Shown: positions 26,354 to 35,252 of the stretch, piece after piece
Layout of the letters: each line of letters opens with the position of its first letter
Numbering within the stretch: the stretch's first letter is position 1
Origin: Sulfidibacter corallicola
GTDB lineage: Bacteria > Acidobacteriota > Holophagae > Acanthopleuribacterales > Acanthopleuribacteraceae
Direction of reading: 5' to 3'
DNA: 64,000 nt
Assembly: GCF_017498545.1 (NCBI RefSeq)
Contig: NZ_CP071793.1
Location: forward strand, 4,303,001-4,367,000
Notes under the pieces: model-generated
The model's input: the letters and a program-made list of their open reading frames with translations, nothing else
What the model was told of the DNA's origin: nothing
Database searches by the model: none
Position numbers and translations under genes: made by a program

Positions 26354-27835
26354 TCAGCTCAGGCCGTGCCGGTTCAACAGGCTGTAAAAGGTCGTTCTGG
26401 AGAGGCCCAGGCTCTTCATCGCTTTGGTTTTGTTGCCCTTGCTCTTTTCGATCGCATCCTTGAGCAGCGCCGCGGCGTAGGCGCCCATGCGTTCTTCGTA
26501 GGTGCCTTCCGTCCGCAAGGGACCGATGCTGGAGGGATCGCCGCCGTCATCATCCTCGTCGTCCTCCATCTGGAGGTAATTTTCGGTGATGTAGTTGGGA
26601 TCGTCCTCGAACACCATGGCGCGCTCGATGATGTGCTCCAGCTCGCGCACGTTGCCGTGGCGGTAATCCATACTCATCACCACGTTCATGGCTTCGGGCC
26701 GGAGGGCCTTGAAGGCCAGGCCGAATTTTTCGTTGTATTTCTTGATGAAGTAATCGCACAGGGTGGGAATGTCGGAGCGGCGGTCGCGCAGGGGCGGCAC
26801 GCTGATGGTCAGTCCCTTGAGGCGCTGGCGCAAATCGTTGCGGAACTTGCCGTCGTCCACCATTTTGCGCAGGTCGCGGTGGGTGGCGCACACGATGCGG
26901 GTATTGACCGTCTGCGGCTGATCGGCACCGACCGGGTGGATCTCGCCGCACTCGAGCGTGCGCAACAAGGTGACCTGCATGTCGGTGGGCATTTCACCCA
27001 GTTCGTCGAGGAACAGCACCCCGTCCTGGGCCTTCTTGAACAGGCCGGGCCGGTCCTTGAGGGCGCCGGTGAAGCTGCCCTTCACGTGCCCGAACAGTTC
27101 GCTCTTGAGGAGGTTGGGTTCCACGCTGCCGCAGTTCATGGAAATGAAGGGGCCGTCGTAGGCACCGAGCTTGTAAACGGCGTTGGCCACCAGTTCCTTA
27201 CCGGTTCCGGATTCGCCTTGGATGAGGACCGTCGAGGGAACCCGCGCCAGCTTCTTGATCAGGTTGAACATGCGCACCATCGAGGGATGGTCGCCGATGA
27301 TCCCGATGCGGTTCATCTCCAGTTCGGACTTGGCGGTATCCAGCTCGTATTGCTGCTCTTCCAGTTGGCGGGTGTTCTGGATCAGACGCTCCACATCCTT
27401 GAAGATGTTCTTGAGGAGCTGGACCTCGGTATCGGAATAGGCGGGCATCTCGAAACTGCGCGAGAGGAACCAGACCCCGGAGACCGTGCCGTTCGAGATC
27501 ATGGGAATCGCCAGGGCGTGCTGGCGCTTGGCGAAACTCGGCGTGACCCGATTGATGTTCGCTTCCATGGTGGTCGTCTTCGACTGGATGTTCCCCGAAA
27601 GCGCGACCTGCTGCACCATCTTGATGGGAATGTACTTTTCCGGTGGAGACACGTCGGATCCCTCGCGGGTCCTCGCCGCCACACAGCTCACGCCGCCGGC
27701 GTCGATGGTGAAATAGGCCACCAGTTGGGCGAGACTGAACTCGGCCATCTCGTAGACGGTGTGGTAGGCCATCGACTCCATCGACGACAGGTTACTTTGG
27801 CTGAGGATGCGGTGAAACACCTCGAATCGATCCAT
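26354..27835 (-). CDS. Sigma-54-dependent activator (GAF, AAA+, Fis-type HTH)
   Basis: VasH-like regulator inside the T6SS locus. 493 residues: an N-terminal GAF-like sensor domain (about 20-165), a linker coil, the sigma-54 AAA+ domain with Walker A GESGTGKE (207-214) and Walker B DGVLFLDELGE, and a Fis-type helix-turn-helix at the end (KGNKTKAMKSLGLSRTTFYSLLNRHG). The sigma-54 contact loop reads GSFTGA (253-258) rather than GAFTGA. No receiver domain, so it is not part of a standard two-component pair. It probably controls T6SS genes, perhaps hcp/vgrG elsewhere. I found no clear -24/-12 site in the divergent promoter region. Confidence 0.9.
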   Translation of the reverse strand: MDRFEVFHRILSQSNLSSMESMAYHTVYEMAEFSLAQLVAYFTIDAGGVSCVAARTREGSDVSPPEKYIPIKMVQQVALSGNIQSKTTTMEANINRVTPSFAKRQHALAIPMISNGTVSGVWFLSRSFEMPAYSDTEVQLLKNIFKDVERLIQNTRQLEEQQYELDTAKSELEMNRIGIIGDHPSMVRMFNLIKKLARVPSTVLIQGESGTGKELVANAVYKLGAYDGPFISMNCGSVEPNLLKSELFGHVKGSFTGALKDRPGLFKKAQDGVLFLDELGEMPTDMQVTLLRTLECGEIHPVGADQPQTVNTRIVCATHRDLRKMVDDGKFRNDLRQRLKGLTISVPPLRDRRSDIPTLCDYFIKKYNEKFGLAFKALRPEAMNVVMSMDYRHGNVRELEHIIERAMVFEDDPNYITENYLQMEDDEDDDGGDPSSIGPLRTEGTYEERMGAYAAALLKDAIEKSKGNKTKAMKSLGLSRTTFYSLLNRHGLS

Positions 27836-27978
27836 CTCGTGCTCCGATGACTAACAGGTGACCGCGGGGCGGCGGTGTTGAGAAGTGCGATATCGGACCG
27901 GCCTCGGACGACCGGCCCGCCATCAAGGGAAACGAAGGTGCGACCGCCAGCCTTGTTCGGGCCGCACCGGGATTCGGG

Positions 27979-30576
27979 TCAGTTCCACTCGAGCCCGAAT
28001 TGACCCTCGTCGTCCTTCACGAGCAGGGTCTTCTTCAGCTCGCCCTGCTCCATCAACTGGCGCAGGATGGATTCGGCGCTCAGCGGCAGCAACTCGGCGT
28101 TGATGATCTTGTCGATGTTGCGCGCACCGGCCTCGACCAGGCGGCAGCGATCGCTGATCATCTGCACCACATCGCTTTCCACGTTGAGCGTGATGCCGTG
28201 GTTTTCCATCAGGCGTTTGGCCACCTTGCGCAGCTTGAGGCCGACGATCTTCTTCATGACCTTTTCGGAGATCGGCGTGTAGGGGATCACCGTCATGCGG
28301 GCGATCAGGGCCGGTTTCAGGAACTCGTTGAGATGCGGGCGAATGGCTTCCAACAACTCTTCGGCGGTGGGCCATTCGTCTTCGGCGCACATCTCTTCGA
28401 TGATGTTCGAACCCAGGTTACTGGTCATCATGACGATGGTGTTCTTGAAGTCGATGATGCGACCTTCGCCATCGGCGCAGTGGCCCTTGTCGAAGACCTG
28501 GTAGAACAGGTTCATGACGTCGGGGTGGCCCTTCTCGACCTCGTCCAGCAGCACGACCGAGTAGGGACGCTGGCGAACCGCCTCGGTCAGGACACCGCCC
28601 TCGCCGTAACCGACGTAGCCCGGAGGCGACCCGATCAGGCGCGACAGCGTGTGCTTTTCCTGGTATTCGGACATGTTGATCTGAATGGTGAAGCGCTCGC
28701 CGCCGAACAGCGTGTCGGCGAGGGTCAGGGCCATTTCGGTTTTACCGGTACCGGAGGGGCCGACGCACAGGAAGCAGCCGATCGGCGTATCCGGGTTGTT
28801 GACCTTGGCCTTGGAGGACTTGATCGCGCTGGAGATGCGATCGGCGGCGAAGTCCTGGCCCATGACGCGCTTCTTGAGGGACTTGTCCACGTCCAACACG
28901 TTGGCCAGCTCGTCGCTCATCATCTTGCCGACCGGAATGCCGGTCCAGTGGCTGACGATCTGGGAGACGGTCAAGGCCGTGACCTGGTACTCGACCATCG
29001 GGGTCTCGCCCTGCATCCCTTCCAATTCGCGCATCTTGGCCAGGCGCGACTCGTTCAACGGAGCCAGGGCGGCCTCGTCCTCACCGGCCTCGCCGATCTT
29101 TTGGTCGATCTCGAGAACTTCCGATACCAGGTCTTTCTCGGCCTGCCACTTGGTCTGGAGTTCCTGGAACTCGCCTTCCAAGCGTTCCAGCTTGGTGCGC
29201 AGGTCGGCCATCGCCTCGCTTTCGCGACCGGTCTGTTCGGTCTCTTTTTCCTTGTGCTCGATTTCCAGCTTGAGATGGTGAATGCCGTTTTCCAGGCGGG
29301 TCATCTCGTAGGGCTGGCTGTCGAGCGACATGCGAACCCGGGCGCAGGAGGTATCCAGCAGGTCGATGCCCTTGTCCGGCAATTGACGCCCGGAAATATA
29401 GCGATCGGCCAGTTGGGCCGCGGCCTCGATGGCGGAATCGAGGATTTCCACCTCGTGGTGTTCCTGGTATTTGAACTTGAGGCCGCGCAACATCTGGGTC
29501 GCCACGTCGGCACCCGGCTCGTCGACCTTGACCACCTGGAAGCGGCGCTCGAGCGCGGCGTCTTTTTCGATGTACTTCTTGTACTCGGACCAGGTCGTGG
29601 CCGCGATGGTGCGAAGCTTGCCACGGGCCAGCGCCGGTTTCAACAGGTTGGCGGCGTCGCCGGCTCCGGCCTGTCCGCCGGCACCGATCAGGTTGTGGGC
29701 TTCGTCGATGAACAGGATGATCGGCGTGGTGGAGTTCTGGACGGCTTCGATGACGCACTTGACGCGCTCTTCGAATTCACCCTTCATGCTGGCGCCGGCC
29801 TTCAGGATGCCCAGGTCCAGCGTGCGGATCTGCACGTTGGCGAGGCTGGGCGGTGCCTTGTCCTCGGCGATCAGCAGCGCCAATCCCTCGACGATGGCCG
29901 ATTTACCCACGCCTGGCTCGCCCACCAGGATCGGGTTGTTCTTGCGGCGCCGCGACAGGATGTCGACCACCTGGTAGATCTCGGCATCGCGGCCGATGAC
30001 CGGGTCGACTTCGCCCTTCTTGGCCAGCTCGACGATGTTGACGGTGAAGGCTTCCAAGGCCTCGCTGCCTTCCACTTCGGCCGCGCTCGGCACCTTGCCC
30101 TCGTTCTCCTCGCTGCCGACCGTCAACTCGTTCAACTGGTGGACGATCTGCTGTTCCTGTAGTCGCTCGAGGAAGGAGTAGCGCGAACTGGCCACCCAGC
30201 TTTGGTCGCGCAGCAGGGCGATCAGGAGGTGGGCCGAACGGATGCGCGATTCGCCGCGCTCCAGGTTGCCGAAGTTCCAGGCCTGGGCGAAACCCTCGAG
30301 AAGAATGGCCGAGAACTTGGGCTTGGCGTGGTTTCCGGTGTTCAACTGGTTGAGGCCGTTGTCGATCTCACGCCGAGCTTCCTCGAGATTCACACCGAGC
30401 TTGTTGAGTATGACGCTGATATCGGATTTGCTCTGGTCCAAAAGTTTCAGCAGACAATGCTCGGCCGTGATCTCGAAATGGGAACGCTGGATACAGGTTC
30501 CCGCGGCAGCTTCCAACGCCTTTGTAAGATTCTTGTTGAGTTTGCCCATGAGGGCTTTGATTTGACTGGCATCCAT
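27979..30576 (-). CDS. clpV: T6SS AAA+ ATPase ClpV (TssH)
   Basis: Disassembles the contracted TssBC sheath so its subunits can be reused. 865 residues: a Clp-N domain (1-150), the first AAA+ with Walker A GEPGVGKS at 219-226, a middle coiled coil (about 410-525), and the second AAA+ with GPSGTGKT at 606-613, then the Clp D2-small domain. N-terminus MDASQIKALMGKLNKNLTKAL is ClpV-like rather than ClpB-like, and the genomic context confirms it. It lies 3 bases after the second tssC-like gene. Confidence 0.96.
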   Translation of the reverse strand: MDASQIKALMGKLNKNLTKALEAAAGTCIQRSHFEITAEHCLLKLLDQSKSDISVILNKLGVNLEEARREIDNGLNQLNTGNHAKPKFSAILLEGFAQAWNFGNLERGESRIRSAHLLIALLRDQSWVASSRYSFLERLQEQQIVHQLNELTVGSEENEGKVPSAAEVEGSEALEAFTVNIVELAKKGEVDPVIGRDAEIYQVVDILSRRRKNNPILVGEPGVGKSAIVEGLALLIAEDKAPPSLANVQIRTLDLGILKAGASMKGEFEERVKCVIEAVQNSTTPIILFIDEAHNLIGAGGQAGAGDAANLLKPALARGKLRTIAATTWSEYKKYIEKDAALERRFQVVKVDEPGADVATQMLRGLKFKYQEHHEVEILDSAIEAAAQLADRYISGRQLPDKGIDLLDTSCARVRMSLDSQPYEMTRLENGIHHLKLEIEHKEKETEQTGRESEAMADLRTKLERLEGEFQELQTKWQAEKDLVSEVLEIDQKIGEAGEDEAALAPLNESRLAKMRELEGMQGETPMVEYQVTALTVSQIVSHWTGIPVGKMMSDELANVLDVDKSLKKRVMGQDFAADRISSAIKSSKAKVNNPDTPIGCFLCVGPSGTGKTEMALTLADTLFGGERFTIQINMSEYQEKHTLSRLIGSPPGYVGYGEGGVLTEAVRQRPYSVVLLDEVEKGHPDVMNLFYQVFDKGHCADGEGRIIDFKNTIVMMTSNLGSNIIEEMCAEDEWPTAEELLEAIRPHLNEFLKPALIARMTVIPYTPISEKVMKKIVGLKLRKVAKRLMENHGITLNVESDVVQMISDRCRLVEAGARNIDKIINAELLPLSAESILRQLMEQGELKKTLLVKDDEGQFGLEWN

Positions 30577-30579
30577 AAT

Positions 30580-32106
30580 TTACTGCTCCTTCTCCCTTGG
30601 CATTTTCGATATGAGCGTGAGTTCGGCGTTGACACCCTCCAACTGAAGGTGGGGCTGCACGACGAGTTTGGCTCGATAGAACCCTGGGTTACTCGGATCT
30701 TCACTGACTTTCACCAAACCGTCCCTCAAGGGGTATAGTGACCGCAACTCCACTTCAGGATTCGGCATTTTGGTGATGAGGCCTTTCAACCAACGGTTGA
30801 TTTCTTTTTCCAGCTCGGGCGCTTCCTTGGTCGTCCCGATGTTTTCGCGCTGAATGACTTTGGTGAAATGCGCCAGGCGGCACACCAGAAACAGGTAGGC
30901 CATGCTCGCGGCGATTCGGTCGAAGGTCGCCTGACCGCCGTCGCGCCGATCGGGTCGCTGCAGGGAAGGGGCCGAAAACAGGCAGATGCGCTCCCAATCC
31001 TTGTAGTACACGAACGGAATGAATCCCTGATTCGAGATCTCGTGCTCGTTGTGGTCGGAAAGCGAGACCTCCAGGGGAATTTCGCGAATCGGCATGCCCT
31101 TGCCCCCGATTTCGGAGGGCACGATCTCGCCGATCAGGCCGCCGGTACGCGGACCGCGAATGTAGATACACCAGCCGTGACGGATGAAGCTGCGAATCAA
31201 GATCATGCCGAAACCGTAGGAGGCGGGTATCCAGGTCTTCATGCTGTCCCGCAGGGCGTAGTGACGGCAATAGAGCGGTGGCAGACGCCGCCGCTTTTTC
31301 TGGATCAACATGCGCGGCAGGGCCATGCCCAGGTAGCGGCTGTCCTCGTTTTCGCGCAGGCTCTGCCACTTCACGTATTCCTGACTGCCGAAGTGAAGCT
31401 CGAAATCCTTGATCTCCTCGAGGTTGCGAATGTTGCGCAGGCCGAACAGGGTCGCCCCGGCATTGCCGATCGTCGGGCAGTGACAGCTCGCCGCGACCAT
31501 CGACAACATCTTCATCAGGCGCAGGTCGAACGCTTTGTGGGAGAACTCGTAGTGGGTCAGGATCGCGGTGAACGGCTTGCCGCCGGCCTGGTCGTATTCG
31601 GTTTTGTAGAGGTGGTAGAACAGGCCGCTATCGCTGGGGTCGGGATACTCGTCGAAGTCCTCCATCAGGTCTTCTTTGGAGATGCACAGCAGCTCGACCT
31701 CTACGTCCGCGCGTCCCATGGTGACATCCACCACCTGGTTGGCCCCGATCCACAGCGATTCCAATTGGCGAAAACGGCGGTGGGCCATGATTTCGGCCAA
31801 TTGATGGGCCAGCATCTCGTTGATCCGCACGATCGCCTGATCCAGGGCGATTCGCCAGTAACGCTGCCATTCCGGAGAGCCGAACTCGGGCCCCTCGGGC
31901 TGGGGCGCTTCCGCTTCCTCCTGCTCGACGGCAGCCTCATCGGCGGCTTCGTCGGGCACGGGATCCCCGTCCTCGGACACCACGGCAGCCTCCGCCGTTC
32001 CGTCCGCGCCTGCGTCCGGCTCGGCCCCGAGGGCGTCGGGGTCCAATCGTTTGTCGCTGGAAAAAGGATCTTTATTGGGTTCGGTGGTACTACCTGTGAT
32101 AGTCAT
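30580..32106 (-). CDS. Second TssC-like T6SS sheath protein
   Basis: 508 residues homologous to the canonical TssC at 35253-36773. The Asp/Glu/Ala-rich N-terminus (about 1-75) is unique. Thereafter both share AHRRFRQLESLWIGANQVVD (true TssC: FQELESAWRGLKYLVD), ISKEDLMEDFDEYPDPSDSGLFYHLY, KVIQRENIGT, and the C-terminal handle PHLQLEGVNAELTLISKMP. Some T6SS loci, such as imp of Rhizobium (impC and impD), carry two such genes. It overlaps tssE by 17 bases and nearly abuts clpV, so it is co-expressed with core parts. It may co-assemble into the sheath or replace TssC at an end. Confidence 0.88.
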   Translation of the reverse strand: MTITGSTTEPNKDPFSSDKRLDPDALGAEPDAGADGTAEAAVVSEDGDPVPDEAADEAAVEQEEAEAPQPEGPEFGSPEWQRYWRIALDQAIVRINEMLAHQLAEIMAHRRFRQLESLWIGANQVVDVTMGRADVEVELLCISKEDLMEDFDEYPDPSDSGLFYHLYKTEYDQAGGKPFTAILTHYEFSHKAFDLRLMKMLSMVAASCHCPTIGNAGATLFGLRNIRNLEEIKDFELHFGSQEYVKWQSLRENEDSRYLGMALPRMLIQKKRRRLPPLYCRHYALRDSMKTWIPASYGFGMILIRSFIRHGWCIYIRGPRTGGLIGEIVPSEIGGKGMPIREIPLEVSLSDHNEHEISNQGFIPFVYYKDWERICLFSAPSLQRPDRRDGGQATFDRIAASMAYLFLVCRLAHFTKVIQRENIGTTKEAPELEKEINRWLKGLITKMPNPEVELRSLYPLRDGLVKVSEDPSNPGFYRAKLVVQPHLQLEGVNAELTLISKMPREKEQ

Positions 32107-32503
32107 AGGGGTTCACCACGGCGGTCTCGGCACTGCCATCGCGCAACACGTCGGTGTGAAACGTCAGTTTGGAGACCCGGCCGTTTTCCTTGATTTCGCC
32201 GGTGACCCGGTACGTGGCCCGGAAGGTCTCATGAGACGTATCCTGAAGACGAACCTCCACGCGTTTCAGACGCGGTTCGAACTTCTCGATCGTCCGTTTG
32301 ATTTCCGAGCCCAGGTTTTCTAGGGATTGCGGCAGAGAATAGTATACATAATGAATGTCGGGTAAGCCAAAATCAGGCAAATGGGCCGTCATGCCCTTGC
32401 GGTTGTTGAGCAGCAAGGCCAGGTGCTCCTGGATCGATTCGGCCAGATCGCGATGGTAGCGCTCCCCGCCGGTGATGACGTCCATAAAATTCTGATCGCC
32501 CAT
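32090..32503 (-). CDS. tssE: T6SS baseplate protein TssE (gp25-like)
   Basis: Baseplate wedge subunit related to phage T4 gp25. 137 residues; ESIQEHLALLLNNRKG is the gp25 helix-turn block, followed by GLPDIHYV and a stretch with KRTIEKFEPRLKRVEVRLQ, the conserved I-x-x-FEPRL motif. The C-terminal strands (FHTDVLRDGSAETAVV) fit the family. It lies 1 base from tssG and overlaps the following TssC-like gene. Confidence 0.93.
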   Translation of the reverse strand: MGDQNFMDVITGGERYHRDLAESIQEHLALLLNNRKGMTAHLPDFGLPDIHYVYYSLPQSLENLGSEIKRTIEKFEPRLKRVEVRLQDTSHETFRATYRVTGEIKENGRVSKLTFHTDVLRDGSAETAVVNPYDYHR

Positions 32504-32504
32504 G

Positions 32505-33491
32505 TCAACCCACCGCCTCGCCGGTCTCGGGTGTCACACCCGGGTTCTTGGAAGGCGCGGGCACGTCCTTGCCCAGCGCTCCGGTGGTGATCAATGCGTT
32601 GTCGCGCATCGGCAGGCAGTGAACCCAAATATCGCGGCCCATGCTGCGGTTGCCCAACTCCCACTGGGGAATCTGGTCGCTGCGCAGCTCCAGGGTCAAA
32701 TCGGTATCCCACTGACCCTGGGTGTAGTTCTCCAACAACTCGTTCATCAGCCTGCGCAATTTTCCGCCGGGCAGGAGTTCGAGGTAGTCGTCGTAACCGA
32801 GTTCCTTGACCTTGACCTCGAAGGTCCCGCCGATATCCTTGATCTTGGAGCCCACCAGGAAATTGCCTTCCCGACCGATGGTCAGGTTCTGGCCCATGAT
32901 CGCGAACTGGTCCTGGGGAATGCGCCGGTACTGGGCCACGAAGGTGTTCAGCTCGATGTCCAGTTGCGGAAAGAAGGAGGCCAGGATGGACTGGAGCCCG
33001 ATGATGGTGCGCGAACTGCGGCGATACAGGTACATCTGGTACCAGCGCAGCCCGTGCATGTAGGGCACCGAATGGCCGGCCAGCACACCGGAGAGCCGAT
33101 CGAGGATGACCGCCTGACGCTTGGTGTGTTCGTTGCGCGGGCGCAGCGTGTCCTCGTTGAAGAAATGGTAGTTCTCCCAGGCCTGCAGGAGGAGCTGGTA
33201 AAAGCGTTGGTTGAACAGGTCGAGGAATTGGCGCATCGGCCGGTTCTTCTCGGCCAGGTGCAACAGCTCGTCGGTGAAGTAGTCCGGCAGGACGCCTTGG
33301 AGCCCGTACATCCCCAGGTAGCCCACCTGGTAGACCGACTCGCCGAAATCCTCGTCCTCGGAGGCCGGGAGTACCCATTCGTCCGTATAGGCCCGTTTGA
33401 CCGGCTGGGTGAGCCGCATCGGCTTGCCCGACGTTTCTGATTCCTTGGCGATACACCTGAGCTGGTGCAACAGCAGGGTCAGGTTTCTCAT
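32505..33491 (-). CDS. tssG: T6SS baseplate protein TssG
   Basis: Baseplate wedge component that, with TssF, forms the F2G core. 328 residues; the early FGESVYQVGYLGMYGLQGVLPDYFTDEL matches the TssG 'NFLGLFGPSGPLP' region. The central FLDLFNQRFYQLLLQAWE is the usual helix. Later strands are rich in Tyr and Leu. No membrane segment. The start at 33491 sits 6 bases after tssF. Confidence 0.93.
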   Translation of the reverse strand: MRNLTLLLHQLRCIAKESETSGKPMRLTQPVKRAYTDEWVLPASEDEDFGESVYQVGYLGMYGLQGVLPDYFTDELLHLAEKNRPMRQFLDLFNQRFYQLLLQAWENYHFFNEDTLRPRNEHTKRQAVILDRLSGVLAGHSVPYMHGLRWYQMYLYRRSSRTIIGLQSILASFFPQLDIELNTFVAQYRRIPQDQFAIMGQNLTIGREGNFLVGSKIKDIGGTFEVKVKELGYDDYLELLPGGKLRRLMNELLENYTQGQWDTDLTLELRSDQIPQWELGNRSMGRDIWVHCLPMRDNALITTGALGKDVPAPSKNPGVTPETGEAVG

Positions 33492-33497
33492 TGGGAA

Positions 33498-35228
33498 TCA
33501 CCCCCAGGCGGTCCAGTGGAATTGGTTCTTGGTGGTCGATTCGGTGACGGTGAGCTTGAAGAAGCTGTTGATGGGACAGTAACCCTGCAGGAAGTGGCCG
33601 AACACGCGGGTGAACAGGGCGATGTCGCCCACCGCGGGGAAGTAGGAGCTGTCGGCGCCGAGCTCCATCTTCTGGCCCAGGACGCAGCACCCCTGCTTGA
33701 CCACGTAATCGCGGTCGATGCCGATCTCGTGAATGCCCTGGATCTTGCGGGCACCGGCCTCGCTCTTGCCGTAGTTGTAGAGCGCCAGCAGCGTGCGCAG
33801 GGCGTCGATGTCGGTCAGCTCCTTGTAGTCGAGCGCCAAGTGGGCCAGAAAATCCCATTCGTTGACGCTGTGCAGCGGCGGCCAGAACGCCTGGGAGGCC
33901 GGCGCGATGTTGCGCACCTGAATGGTCTCGGGAATCTTGTTGCTGATGCGGTTGAGCTGATCCATCTTCAACTTTTGGGCGAAGTGGCGGTTGGTGCAGT
34001 TGGCGCGAATCGAAATCACCTGGTTCTGCAGGGCGCCCGGCCCCTCGTGGTCCATGTCGATGAACCGGATGTAGAAGTCCCAACCGCGATCGATCGCCTT
34101 GTCGCGGCGATGCATGTAGAACCACTGGCGCGGCGCGTTGAGCGTCTTGACCCCGAAGTGGTAGTAGGGTCGCACCGTTTCCTGGTCCTGTTCGTAACTG
34201 GCGATGACCTCGTCGACGCTGTGGACCTCGATATCGGCACGGGTGGAATCCGGGATCACCGGGAACTCGGGCCGCAGGTTGTCGATCTTGAAGGGCTCGC
34301 AATCGATCTTGTAGAGGTTCTGGGCCACACAGGCGTGCAGGCGGATGTTCTTGGTCTCGATGACGATGCCGGTGGCCATGGGTCGGTTGAAGCGAAAATC
34401 GACCTGGACTTCCTGGACGTCCTCGAGTTTGCCGAGGATCGCCTGCAAGCCCTTGATGCGAAAGAAAAAGAAGCGAAAGGGATAGAGGTAGTAGTCGCGC
34501 AGCAGGTGAAGCTGGCCCAGCCGTCCCTTATCGTGAATTTCGTAATCGTGATTGCCTTGGAAACCCGACCACTCCAGCTCCAAATCGCCGGGTTGGGTGG
34601 GGATTCCCTTCAACGAGATGCCGTTGATGTTCTCGGCGAACTGCAGGAACAGTTCGTACATGGTGGACGGATCGCCATAGATCCCGAACTCCAGCTTGTC
34701 CCATTCCAGGGCGCCGGCATCGGCGCCGGGGTGCAGGCGCAGCACGATACTGCGGGTGTAGTCGCCCGGTGCATCGGGGTCGACCCACAGCCGTTCGAGT
34801 TCCACGGGCTGAATCCACAGGTCCCAGCAAGTGGTGAAGGTGTAGCGCTCACCGTTGGGTCCGAGCCCGTTGGCGTAGAGTTCCGTCCCCGAGGGAACCA
34901 GAACCGGCTTGTCCAGCATGCTCTGTTGGGGCGTGAACTGGACGATGGTGCGCGCGGGCTGGGGTTGAAGGTATTGCGGGTAGATGAGCTCGAAGAGGGA
35001 ATGGACCAGTTCGGGATACTGGGCGTTCAAATACCTATTGAGCTTTCCCGTGAGAAAGGCGAAGGATTCGATGATCCGTTCGGCATGGGGATCCCGCATC
35101 CCCGAATCTCGCGCATGGAGACCCAGGGTGCGGGCAATCTCAGGGAAACGCTCGGCGAAGACCGCCGCTTCCTGGTCCAGATAACGCAGCTCCTCTTCGT
35201 AGTAAACCCGGTCTTCGCGGGAAACCAT
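33498..35228 (-). CDS. tssF: T6SS baseplate protein TssF
   Basis: Main baseplate wedge protein. 576 residues. Family blocks: YYEEELRYLDQEAAVFAERFPEIA near the start, RDPHAERIIESFAFLTGKLNRYL (the DPxVERLIEAFAFL signature), the YPQYLQPQPARTIVQF segment, and VRPYYHFGVKTLNAPRQWFYMHRR in the second half. Tight spacing to tssG and 24 bases after tssC. Confidence 0.95.
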   Translation of the reverse strand: MVSREDRVYYEEELRYLDQEAAVFAERFPEIARTLGLHARDSGMRDPHAERIIESFAFLTGKLNRYLNAQYPELVHSLFELIYPQYLQPQPARTIVQFTPQQSMLDKPVLVPSGTELYANGLGPNGERYTFTTCWDLWIQPVELERLWVDPDAPGDYTRSIVLRLHPGADAGALEWDKLEFGIYGDPSTMYELFLQFAENINGISLKGIPTQPGDLELEWSGFQGNHDYEIHDKGRLGQLHLLRDYYLYPFRFFFFRIKGLQAILGKLEDVQEVQVDFRFNRPMATGIVIETKNIRLHACVAQNLYKIDCEPFKIDNLRPEFPVIPDSTRADIEVHSVDEVIASYEQDQETVRPYYHFGVKTLNAPRQWFYMHRRDKAIDRGWDFYIRFIDMDHEGPGALQNQVISIRANCTNRHFAQKLKMDQLNRISNKIPETIQVRNIAPASQAFWPPLHSVNEWDFLAHLALDYKELTDIDALRTLLALYNYGKSEAGARKIQGIHEIGIDRDYVVKQGCCVLGQKMELGADSSYFPAVGDIALFTRVFGHFLQGYCPINSFFKLTVTESTTKNQFHWTAWG

Positions 35229-35252
35229 GAAGTCGTCGCCTCGTGCTGGGAA

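Noticed and set aside
28000..30162. 720-codon antisense frame across clpV
   Set aside because: Same reason: complement of a clear ClpV gene with all motifs intact.
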